Origin: Gemmatimonadota bacterium
Lineage (GTDB): Bacteria; Gemmatimonadota; Gemmatimonadetes; Longimicrobiales; Gaopeijiaceae
Assembly (NCBI GenBank): GCA_028875075.1
Contig: JAPPGF010000013.1
Span: 1 to 60,369 of the forward strand
Length of the DNA: 60,369 nucleotides
Reading direction: 5' to 3'
Shown one piece after another: positions 27,109-34,345 of the stretch. Below the pieces are notes generated by a model. The model searched no databases and was not told the DNA's origin. It saw nothing but the letters and a program-made list of their open reading frames with translations. Each line of letters opens with the position of its first letter. Position 1 is the stretch's first letter. The translations under genes and the position numbers were made by a program.

Positions 27109-28371
27109 ATGCGCCGACGATTTCGTATGGCCGGGAAGGTTCCGACGATGGCGTCCGCCCTCCTGCTCAATTGGGCGATCGCGGTCCCTGCCGGAGCGCA
27201 ACTCGCGACTCCCGGACTCGGCGCCGAACTAGCCGACGCCCCTGGCCGGGACATCTACGCCGCCTCGTGTGCCAACTGCCACGGCCTCGACGGAACCGGG
27301 CTGGACAGATCGCTGGTCGCCTTCGAGGAAGAGCTGCCCGACTTCACCGACTGCGATTTCGCCGCGCGCGAGCCCGACGCCGACTGGATCGCGGTGGCCC
27401 ACGAGGGCGGCCCAACACGCGGCTTCAGCGAGATGATGCCCGCCTTCCGGGGGGCCCTGACCGAGGAGCAGCTGACCCGGGTGATGAGCTACATCCGCAC
27501 CCTATGCACCGACGCCAACTGGCCTCGCGGCGAACTGAACCTGCCGCGTCCGCTGCTCACCGAGAAGGCCTACCCGGAGGACGAGTGGGTCGTCGAGGGC
27601 GACGGGGACATCGAGGGCGGCGACGCCATAACGAGCGCATTCGTCTACGAGTACCGTTTCGGACCCCGCAGCCAGGTCGAGGTGGTCATCCCCTACGGGT
27701 GGCGGCGGGGCGCCACCGGATCGGGAGTGCATCACGACGCAGGAGGTTCCGACCACGATCGGTACCTGCACGTTGGCCGCGACGGTGACGACGACCGTGA
27801 TCATTCCGATGAAGATCGCACCCGCGGCGAGCGCTGGAGCCACGGCCTCGGAGATGTCGTCGTGGGACTCAAGCACGCGCTGTTCCACAGCATCGAGTCC
27901 GGAACCATCCTCTCGCTGGGAGGCGAAGTCATCCTTCCCACCGGGGAAGCCGGCGCGGGACTCGGAGCCCCGGGCAGTGCACTCGAACCATTCATGTCGT
28001 TCGGTCAGATCCTTCCCGGGGACGCCTTCCTGCAGGGGCAGGCGGGGATCGAGGTGCCCCTCTACGAGGACGGCGGGACCGAGGGCTTCGGACGCCTTGT
28101 GCTGGGCGCGACGCGCACGGAGGGCACGTGGGGACGTGCGTGGTCCCCGATGCTGGAGGTTCAGGCCAGGAGGGATTTCAGCTCCGGAGCCGAGACCCTG
28201 GTCGACCTCGTGCCCCAGCTTCAGGTCTCGCTGAACACGCGGCAGCACGTGCTTGCCAACGTAGGGGTCCTGGTCCCGGTGGGAGAAACCTCCGGGGCCG
28301 AGCGCCCGATACGCCTGATCGCCTACGTCCTGCTGGACTGGTTCGACGGCGGCTTCTTCGAGGGATGGTGA
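27109..28371 (+). CDS. Monohaem cytochrome c fused to an outer-membrane barrel-like domain
   Basis: This is a 420-residue exported protein (signal peptide ends PAGAQ). Residues about 40-135 form a class I cytochrome c domain with haem motif CANCH (Cys54, Cys57, His58) and Met ligand candidates in FSEMMPAFRG. From about 165 to the end the chain has alternating aromatic and polar strands with turns (SAFVYEYRFGPRSQVEVVIPYGW, LSLGGEVILPTGE, GFGRLVLGATRTEGTWGRAWSPMLEVQAR, IRLIAYVLLDWFDGGFFEGW), like a MetA-pathway/OmpW-type beta-barrel, ending in Trp. A His/Asp-rich loop lies near residues 208-240. ATG 27055 is an alternative start. It overlaps translation signals with the pentahaem gene. Confidence 0.75.
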   Translation: MRRRFRMAGKVPTMASALLLNWAIAVPAGAQLATPGLGAELADAPGRDIYAASCANCHGLDGTGLDRSLVAFEEELPDFTDCDFAAREPDADWIAVAHEGGPTRGFSEMMPAFRGALTEEQLTRVMSYIRTLCTDANWPRGELNLPRPLLTEKAYPEDEWVVEGDGDIEGGDAITSAFVYEYRFGPRSQVEVVIPYGWRRGATGSGVHHDAGGSDHDRYLHVGRDGDDDRDHSDEDRTRGERWSHGLGDVVVGLKHALFHSIESGTILSLGGEVILPTGEAGAGLGAPGSALEPFMSFGQILPGDAFLQGQAGIEVPLYEDGGTEGFGRLVLGATRTEGTWGRAWSPMLEVQARRDFSSGAETLVDLVPQLQVSLNTRQHVLANVGVLVPVGETSGAERPIRLIAYVLLDWFDGGFFEGW

Positions 28372-28373
28372 CG

Positions 28374-30221
28374 ATGCAGCGGACGGGAATGGTGCTCGCG
28401 GGACTGCTGGTCAACGGACTGGCGCTGGTGGGCGGACAGGGCGCGGCGCCCGCGCAGCGGCTGGATGAGGGTACGGCGCGCGGGGGCGTGGGGGGAGCGG
28501 ACGGCGGCGTCCAGCGGGCCGCAGGACGGGCGACAACGGCCCCCGGATGGGCCGGACCCCATCCGGCGCTCGGGTTCGGAACCCGAGCGGGTGGTGGACG
28601 GACGGCGTGGATCGATCTGGCGCACGCGAGCATAAGTCCGGCCGCGCCCAACCCCGCACTGCCCACCGACCCGGAGGACCTGCTCCTGACCTCGGACCGG
28701 TGCATCGCATGCCACAAGGACGTCGCCGCTCCGGACGGCCGCGACGTCTCGATCGGCTTCGACTGGCGCGCTTCCATGATGGCCAACGCGGCCCGCGACC
28801 CGTACTTCCACGCCGCTGTACGGCGCGAGATCATGGACCACCCCGGCGCCGCCGCCGAAATCGAGAGCGAATGCTCCCGCTGCCACATGCCGATGGCGAC
28901 CGTTGCCGCAACGCAAGAGGGGCGCTCCGGGGAGGTCTTCGCCAACCTGCCCGTCGGGGGCGCCGAGGGCCCGTACGCCGACTTCGCGGCCGACGGCGTG
29001 TCGTGCTCGCTCTGCCACCAGATCCAGCCCGATGGACTGGGCAGCGAAGAGACCTTCACCGCCCGTTTCCGCATCGACGCCGGGACGCCCGCCGAGGGAC
29101 GCTCGGTATTCGGGCCCTTCGTTCCCGACCAGGGGGGCGTGGGGATCATGCACTCGGCGACGGGCTTCCGGCCCGACGAGGGGTCGCACGTGACCTCCTC
29201 GGGGCTGTGCGCCTCCTGCCACACCGTCTTCACCCACGCGGTGCGGGCCGACGGTGCCGAGGGGCCGCCCTTCCCCGAGCAGGCGCCCTACCTGGAATGG
29301 CAGGCGAGCAGCTATGCGGAGGGCGCCGAGGGTGAGCAGAGCTGCCAGGACTGCCACATGCCCGAGGTGGCCGCGGAGGTCCCCGTCACCCGGGTGCTGG
29401 GCCGTGCGCGCCTCGAGGTGTCGCGGCACGTCTTCCGCGGCGGCAACTTCTTCATGCTGCGCATGCTCAACCGCTACCGCGACGAACTGGGCGTGGTTGC
29501 TCTCCCGCAGGAACTGGAGCTGGCCGCCCAGCGCACAGCCGACCATCTGCGCGACGCGACCGCCACGGTGGAGGTCGGCCCGCCGCTCATGAACGGCGAC
29601 CGCCTCGAGGCCCTGGTCACCGTGCGCAACGACGCCGGCCACAAGTTCCCCACGGCCTATCCGTCGCGCCGGGCGTGGCTGCGGGTTGTGGTCACGGACG
29701 CGGCCGGGCGGCTGGTCTTCGAGTCGGGCGCGCTCACCGACGAGGGCCGCGTGACGGGCGACGACCACGACGCCGATGGCGCGCGCTACGAGCCGCACTA
29801 CACCGTCATCGACTCTCCCGGCCAGGTCCAAATCTACCAGGCGGTCATGGTCGACGGCGACGGCGCTGTCACCACCGGCCTCATGTCGGCGGAGCGCTGG
29901 GTGAAGGACAACCGCATACTCCCCGACGGCTTCGACGCGGCAAGCGCCGACGCGCGTGTGCTGCCGGTGGGAGGCGCGACGTCCGATGCGGATTTCGCGC
30001 CGGGCAGCGACCGCGTGCGCTACTCCGTGCAGGTCGACCCGGCGGCCGGCCCTTTCATCCTTGAGGCTGAACTCTGGTTCCAGCCCATCGGCTACCGGTG
30101 GGCCGAGAACCTCGCCGCCTACGACGCCCCCGAGACCCGGCGTTTCGTGGGCTACTACCGCGCGATGGCCGGCGCCTCCGCGCTTCTCTTGGCGCGTGCC
30201 TCGGCGGTTGCAGGCTCTTGA
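28374..30221 (+). CDS. Exported pentahaem c-type cytochrome
   Basis: This 615-residue protein has a signal peptide ending APAQ and five CxxCH motifs: CIACH (110-114), CSRCH (167-171), CSLCH (211-215), CASCH (279-283) and CQDCH (324-328). The haem domain occupies residues about 100-350. After it come about 250 residues of beta-rich domain with no haem (LEALVTVRNDAGHKFPTAYPSRRAWLRVVVTDAAG). NDAGHKFPT is a motif seen in large multihaem proteins. ATG 28374 is chosen with GAGGG 9 nt upstream; ATG 28365 is an alternative. It starts within 3 bp of the stop of the cytochrome-barrel gene, so the two act together, presumably in periplasmic or cell-surface electron transfer. Donor and acceptor are unknown. 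Confidence 0.85.
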   Translation: MQRTGMVLAGLLVNGLALVGGQGAAPAQRLDEGTARGGVGGADGGVQRAAGRATTAPGWAGPHPALGFGTRAGGGRTAWIDLAHASISPAAPNPALPTDPEDLLLTSDRCIACHKDVAAPDGRDVSIGFDWRASMMANAARDPYFHAAVRREIMDHPGAAAEIESECSRCHMPMATVAATQEGRSGEVFANLPVGGAEGPYADFAADGVSCSLCHQIQPDGLGSEETFTARFRIDAGTPAEGRSVFGPFVPDQGGVGIMHSATGFRPDEGSHVTSSGLCASCHTVFTHAVRADGAEGPPFPEQAPYLEWQASSYAEGAEGEQSCQDCHMPEVAAEVPVTRVLGRARLEVSRHVFRGGNFFMLRMLNRYRDELGVVALPQELELAAQRTADHLRDATATVEVGPPLMNGDRLEALVTVRNDAGHKFPTAYPSRRAWLRVVVTDAAGRLVFESGALTDEGRVTGDDHDADGARYEPHYTVIDSPGQVQIYQAVMVDGDGAVTTGLMSAERWVKDNRILPDGFDAASADARVLPVGGATSDADFAPGSDRVRYSVQVDPAAGPFILEAELWFQPIGYRWAENLAAYDAPETRRFVGYYRAMAGASALLLARASAVAGS

Positions 30222-30242
30222 CCCCGGGGCCGTGCGTCGAAC

Positions 30243-30458
30243 CTAGGCTGGCGCGGTCGACACGTCGCCGAGGGCCGGGGGGTCCAGGCCAACCCAGTGG
30301 AGGCGTGCGTCCGGTGTGAGGATCACGCGCCGAAGGGCGTGGCGCTTACGAACGCCGGGCAGCGCTCCCGCGATGCAATGGTGGCCGCGCTCGCTGCGGC
30401 GGTACTGGGCGAGGAGCCGGGTGAGCCGGGTGCGCGAGAGGCCGGTCACCTTGGCGAC
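30243..30458 (-). mobile_element. Decayed integrase/transposase fragment
   Basis: The minus strand reads AKVTGLSRTRLTRLLAQYRR followed by degenerate sequence. The VTGLSRxxxTRLIxxYRRTG segment is the helix-turn-helix near the start of some integrase-core (rve) transposases; the DDE domain is missing and the following sequence (VILTPDARLHWVGLDPP) no longer aligns. No terminal repeats are visible. It is a relic at most, and the call rests on about 20 residues. Confidence 0.35.
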
Positions 30459-30511
30459 ATAGCCTTAACCAGACCCATTTAATCCTTTGTATGTCAATGT
30501 TTTACATGGCC

Positions 30512-30964
30512 TCACCGTTCTCGGTTTGTCGTGGACGCAAGGCGGTCCATCTCAGGCAGCAATGGACGGGCAAGCAGCACGGGAGAGTTGCTGGGGGACA
30601 TCGGCCATATCGGTGCCCAGACCAGACCCGCCGTGTCGGGAGCCTCTGGTGTCGCTAGGAATTCTCTGCACCTTCTCGTGCGGTTAAATCCCTCGAAAGC
30701 GGATCCGAAAAACCCGACCGGGAATGCAAACGTCAACACTTCCCCGGAATTCAATCCGTCGCCCAGGTCCACGGCCTCTGTGACCATGATGGTCGCGGAC
30801 ACGCCGATGATGATATCGACAATGGGGATTACCGAATTCGTAGTGCAGCGCGCGGTGGCCGGAACAGGCGCACCGGGTCGAATCTGCGGCGGACCGTCAA
30901 CGAATCGGAATGAGCAGCCTTGGGACAGGACCGCTACCAAGACCAACAGCGCGAACCGTTTCAT
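30512..30964 (-). CDS. Small exported lipoprotein of unknown function
   Basis: This 150-residue protein begins with a clear lipoprotein signal (KRFALLVLVAVLSQGCSFRF, Cys17). The mature chain has a conserved-looking CTTNSVIPIVDIIIGVSATIMV segment, where a Cys-containing strand is followed by a hydrophobic helix, then a second hydrophobic stretch (VLTFAFPVGFFGSAFEGFN) and a late Cys. Two Cys besides the lipid Cys could form a disulfide. AAAGGACG before the ATG supports the start. This pattern occurs in small predicted lipoproteins of soil and marine bacteria, but I assign no function. It has no same-strand neighbour that suggests a role. Confidence 0.7.
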   Translation of the reverse strand: MKRFALLVLVAVLSQGCSFRFVDGPPQIRPGAPVPATARCTTNSVIPIVDIIIGVSATIMVTEAVDLGDGLNSGEVLTFAFPVGFFGSAFEGFNRTRRCREFLATPEAPDTAGLVWAPIWPMSPSNSPVLLARPLLPEMDRLASTTNRER

Positions 30965-31259
30965 GTTCTTCCGTTCGTCCTTTGGTCGTTTGCGATAGTA
31001 CTGCAGTATAGTGACGCTGCCTCCCGTCCGCCCAGCCCGTCGGGTCCCAGGATGCCTGTCGCGAGTTCAGCCGGGTGACGGATCGGCTCTACGTCTGTGG
31101 CCCCCCTTTCCGCGGAAACAGCGAAGCTCGGAGCATCCTCAACATGTAGTGGGGGCCGACCTCTCCCGGGCTATCACCCCGATCTTGATATATCTTCCCC
31201 GTCGTACAGGCCGCTATCCCCGGACCCGGCCCGCCCCACCTAGCTGACAGAGTGCCGAC
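30965..31259. other. Divergent intergenic region
   Basis: About 295 bp separate the lipoprotein gene (minus) from the mscS-mgtE operon (plus). It contains a perfect 10-bp palindrome TACTGCAGTA (30999-31008) some 35 bp before the lipoprotein start, possibly an operator. No Mg2+-sensing leader structure is recognisable before the operon. Confidence 0.4.
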
Positions 31260-32099
31260 ATGGACGTTGCAGGCTGGTTTGATGTGTTGTTCGACGTGGC
31301 GCGGCAGGTGCTGGACCAGTTGGCGGCGTTCGCGCCGTCACTCTTGGGCGCCCTCGGGCTCGTGGTGTCCGGATGGCTCGCCGGCTGGCTGCTGGCGCGG
31401 GGCGTCACGAAGGCAATCGATACGCTGGCGCCCGGTCTCGAGGAGCGAGCTACCCGCCTGACGCTACGGCGGCTGGGCATCGAGCGGCGCCTGGCCGAGC
31501 TTGCCGGCCGCTTCGTGTTCTGGATCGTGCTCGCCCTCTTCGTCGCCGCGGCAGTCGAGACGCTCGGCCTGCCGGTGCTGGCGGACTGGGTCGCGCAGTT
31601 CGGCGCGCTGCTGCCGCGGCTGTTCGTCGGCACGCTGATCGTTGTAACTGGCCTGTTCGTCGGGTCCCTCGCACGTGACGCTACCACGGCGGCCGCGCGC
31701 GCCGGCGGCGCCGAGCGCGCGGACCTGCTCGGCCGGGTCGTGCAGGTCGCGGTCGTGGCTGCCGCGGTCGTCACCGGCTTGGACCAGGTCGGTTTCGACA
31801 GCCGGTTTCTCACCCTGATGATTGCGATCGTCGGGGGTGGCGTGCTCGGCGGAACCGTGCTGGCGTTCGCACTCGGAGCGCGCACCGAGGTGAGCAACAT
31901 CGTTGCGATGTACTACGTCCGGCAGGTGTACCGCACTGGACAGCTCGTTCAGCTCGGCGACGTCCGCGGCCGGATCCGGGCGTTCACGAAGACGACCGTC
32001 CTGGTCGACGTACGCGGCGGCCAGGCGCACGTGCCGGCCCGGACGTTCAGCACTGAGGTCACGGAGTTGCCCGCTTCGGAGGATCCGGGTGGAGACTGA
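31260..32099 (+). CDS. MscS-family mechanosensitive channel-like membrane protein
   Basis: This 279-residue protein has at least four membrane helices (LLGALGLVVSGWLAGWLLARG, FVFWIVLALFVAAAVETLGL, LFVGTLIVVTGLFVGSLA, FLTLMIAIVGGGVLGGTVLAFALGARTEVSNIVAMYYVRQ). The last resembles the pore helix and the G/A-rich segment of small MscS proteins, followed by VQLGDVRGRIRAFTKTTVLVDVRGGQAHVPARTFSTEV, the beta-domain motif GxIxxIxxxxTxLxxxDGxxxxIPNxxF. The C-terminal alpha/beta cage of full MscS is missing, as in CmpX-like proteins. Its stop lies 11 bp inside the next gene, tying it to Mg2+ transport. Confidence 0.75.
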   Translation: MDVAGWFDVLFDVARQVLDQLAAFAPSLLGALGLVVSGWLAGWLLARGVTKAIDTLAPGLEERATRLTLRRLGIERRLAELAGRFVFWIVLALFVAAAVETLGLPVLADWVAQFGALLPRLFVGTLIVVTGLFVGSLARDATTAAARAGGAERADLLGRVVQVAVVAAAVVTGLDQVGFDSRFLTLMIAIVGGGVLGGTVLAFALGARTEVSNIVAMYYVRQVYRTGQLVQLGDVRGRIRAFTKTTVLVDVRGGQAHVPARTFSTEVTELPASEDPGGD

Positions 32100-32943
32100 C
32101 CGGGTGCTCTCCGACGCCTTCCTGGCCAGCCACCCGGCCGAGGCGGCTCGCGAGATCGAACGCCATCCGCCGCCGGCGATCGGGGAGTTCCTGTGTGACT
32201 GCTCCGCCGACGACTTGGCCCGCGTGGTGACGGCGATGAACCCTGCGGTGGCCGCCTCGGTGCTGGGCGCGATCAAGGTGAGTCACGCGGCCGGGATTGT
32301 CGCGGCACTACCGCCGGGTGCCGCCAGCGTGCTACTCCGGCGCATGCCGGCGGACGTACGCCGCTTGATTCTCGAGGGCATGCCGCCGCAAGCTGCGGCT
32401 CGCGTCCGCAGGCAGCTGCATTACCCGGCCGGCTCCGCGGGGGCGTTGCTGGATCCGGATGTGCTGACGGCGGCGCCGGACCTGACTGTCGCGGATGTGC
32501 GGCAACGCCTGGGGCGCGCGGACTTGCGGGTCCACTCGCACCTCTTTGTCGTGGACACGAGCGGCGTGCTCCGCGGCGTCCTCGCGCTCGGCGAATTGTT
32601 GAAGGCTGCCCCGGATGCGCGCGTAGGTGCGGTCGCCTGCCGCGAGGTCGACGCAATCCCTGCGACGGCGGGTCGTGAGGCCATCGAGACGCATCCTGGC
32701 TGGCGGGACCTGCACACGCCGCCCGTCGTTGACGAATCCGGGCGGCTGCTCGGCGTCATCCGGCACGCGGCCCTACTCACGCTCGCGGCGGAGAGGTCGC
32801 AGCCGGCCGGGACATCTGTTGCCGAAGCTGCACTCGCCTTGGGTGAGCTGGCCTGGCTGGCCGGAGTCGGCGTGGCCGGGGAGCTGGCCGACGCGTTCCT
32901 CGCCCGGGCCGCGCGAGGCGGGAAGACGCCGGTCGGCCATTGA
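32089..32943 (+). CDS. MgtE N-domain plus CBS-domain protein without membrane domain
   Basis: This 284-residue soluble protein starts with GTG 32089, preceded by GGAGG 6 nt upstream. Residues about 10-130 form the superhelical MgtE N domain (LASHPAEAAREIERHPPPAIGEFL, VLGAIKVSHAAGIVAALP, PADVRRLILEGMPPQAAARVRRQL). Residues about 130-260 form a CBS pair (LTVADVRQRLGRADLRVHSHLFVVDTSGVLRGVLALGELL, THPGWRDLHTPPVVDESGRLLGVI). In MgtE these two modules bind Mg2+ and close the pore; here they stand free. The last 40 residues are an Ala/Leu helix that may touch the membrane. It overlaps mscS by 11 bp and mgtE by 4 bp. Confidence 0.8.
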   Translation: METDRVLSDAFLASHPAEAAREIERHPPPAIGEFLCDCSADDLARVVTAMNPAVAASVLGAIKVSHAAGIVAALPPGAASVLLRRMPADVRRLILEGMPPQAAARVRRQLHYPAGSAGALLDPDVLTAAPDLTVADVRQRLGRADLRVHSHLFVVDTSGVLRGVLALGELLKAAPDARVGAVACREVDAIPATAGREAIETHPGWRDLHTPPVVDESGRLLGVIRHAALLTLAAERSQPAGTSVAEAALALGELAWLAGVGVAGELADAFLARAARGGKTPVGH

Positions 32944-34244
32944 CGGACGCGGCGGCTGTACAGACGGCGCTGGCGGGCGACTACGCCAGGCGCCACCCCG
33001 GCGAAGTGGCTGCGCTCCTCGAAGCGTGGAGCACCGCCGACAGCGCCAGGGTCCTGGAGAGCGCGCCTCTGGCGTCGGCGACGCCTGTCTTCTCGGCATT
33101 GACGCCGGCCGCTGCGACGGATCTGCTGGCCGCGGTGTCCGACACGCGGGCCCTCGGTCTCCTGCGGGGACTGGATCCCGCGCATGCGGCGGTGCTGTGC
33201 GGCCGCATGCCCGTGGACATCCAGGGCCGAGTACTGGACCGGCTGCCGCCCGCCGAAGCCCGCGCACTGCGGGAAATCATGACGTATCCCGCCGATTCGG
33301 CCGCCGCCCTGATGACAACCCAGGTCCCGACGTTTCGGCCGGACGCCGCCGCCGGCGAGATCCTAGCGCGGTTGCGCGCCGACCGGGCCACGGGTGTGAC
33401 CGACGTTGCGCTGGTCGATGCCGGCGGACGCTTCGCCGGCATGGCGCCTGTGGTGGCGCTCGCCACGGCCGATCCTGGGGCACCCGCGCGCCAATTCACC
33501 CCCGTCGGCCAAGTAGCCGTGCAGGCGATAGCGCCGCGCGAAGATGTCGTCGAGCTGATGACGCGGACGCGCGTGGCCACCCTGCCGGTGCTCGATGCGG
33601 AGCAGCGCCTGCTCGGCATCGTGGGCCACGACGAGCGCGCCGCGGCGATCCAGGTCGAGGCGACCACCGGCGTGCAGACGATGGTCGGCGCGAGCGGGGA
33701 CGAACGTGCGCTGTCGCCCGTTGGATTCGCCGTCCGCAGGCGGCTGCCGTGGCTGCAGGTCAATCTGCTCACGGCGTTTCTGGCGGCGGCGGTCGTCGGC
33801 GTCTTCGAGGCGACCATCGCGCAGGTAACGGCGCTGGCCGTGCTGTTGCCGGTGGTCGCAGGGCAGTCCGGCAACACCGGGTCGCAGGCGCTCGCCGTGA
33901 CCATTCGCGGCCTGGCGCTGCGCGAGGTGCGACTGCCGCAGTGGCGCCGGGTAGCCGCGAAAGAAGGGACAGTCGGCCTGATCAATGGCCTGGGTGTCGC
34001 GCTGACGTCGTCGGCCGGCGTCTATCTCTGGAGCCGCTCGCCGGGGCTGACGGCCGTGATCGCGGCTTCCATGGTGCTCTCGATGGTGGTGGCTGGTCTC
34101 GCCGGCGCGGTCATCCCGATGGGCCTGACCGCCGTCCGGCAGGATCCGGCGCAGTCGTCGTCCATCGTGCTCACTACGGTGACCGACGTGGTCGGCTTCC
34201 TCAGCTTCCTCGGCATCGCGACGCTTCTGATGCAGTGGTTGTAG
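32940..34244 (+). CDS. mgtE: Mg2+ transporter MgtE
   Basis: This 434-residue transporter has an N domain (residues 1-120, DYARRHPGEVAALLEAWSTADSARVLES), a CBS pair (about 125-245, with MTTQVPTFRPDAAAGEILARLR and VVELMTRTRVATLPVLDAEQRLLGIV), the linker helix and a five-helix pore domain. The signature loop VVAGQSGNTGSQALAVTIRGLAL corresponds to GGNAGTQS of the MgtE family, and the last helices carry GLTAVRQDPAQSSSIVLTTVTDVVGFLSFL, containing the conserved Asp of the pore. The start is TTG (32940), overlapping the preceding stop; no ATG or GTG fits. It imports Mg2+ by channel-type transport. Confidence 0.9.
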   Translation: MTDAAAVQTALAGDYARRHPGEVAALLEAWSTADSARVLESAPLASATPVFSALTPAAATDLLAAVSDTRALGLLRGLDPAHAAVLCGRMPVDIQGRVLDRLPPAEARALREIMTYPADSAAALMTTQVPTFRPDAAAGEILARLRADRATGVTDVALVDAGGRFAGMAPVVALATADPGAPARQFTPVGQVAVQAIAPREDVVELMTRTRVATLPVLDAEQRLLGIVGHDERAAAIQVEATTGVQTMVGASGDERALSPVGFAVRRRLPWLQVNLLTAFLAAAVVGVFEATIAQVTALAVLLPVVAGQSGNTGSQALAVTIRGLALREVRLPQWRRVAAKEGTVGLINGLGVALTSSAGVYLWSRSPGLTAVIAASMVLSMVVAGLAGAVIPMGLTAVRQDPAQSSSIVLTTVTDVVGFLSFLGIATLLMQWL

Positions 34245-34345
34245 GGACCCGCAAATAGCGTCCCGCAGCGGCCGACTACCGTATGAGAGCGGTCTTGCTC
34301 GGGTCGGTTGTGCGTGTGCCGGCCTTCTCAGCCGGTCACCGGGTG

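Noticed and set aside
30965-31259. Mg2+ riboswitch (M-box) before the mscS-mgtE operon
   Set aside because: No M-box core sequence or the expected set of paired regions is visible.
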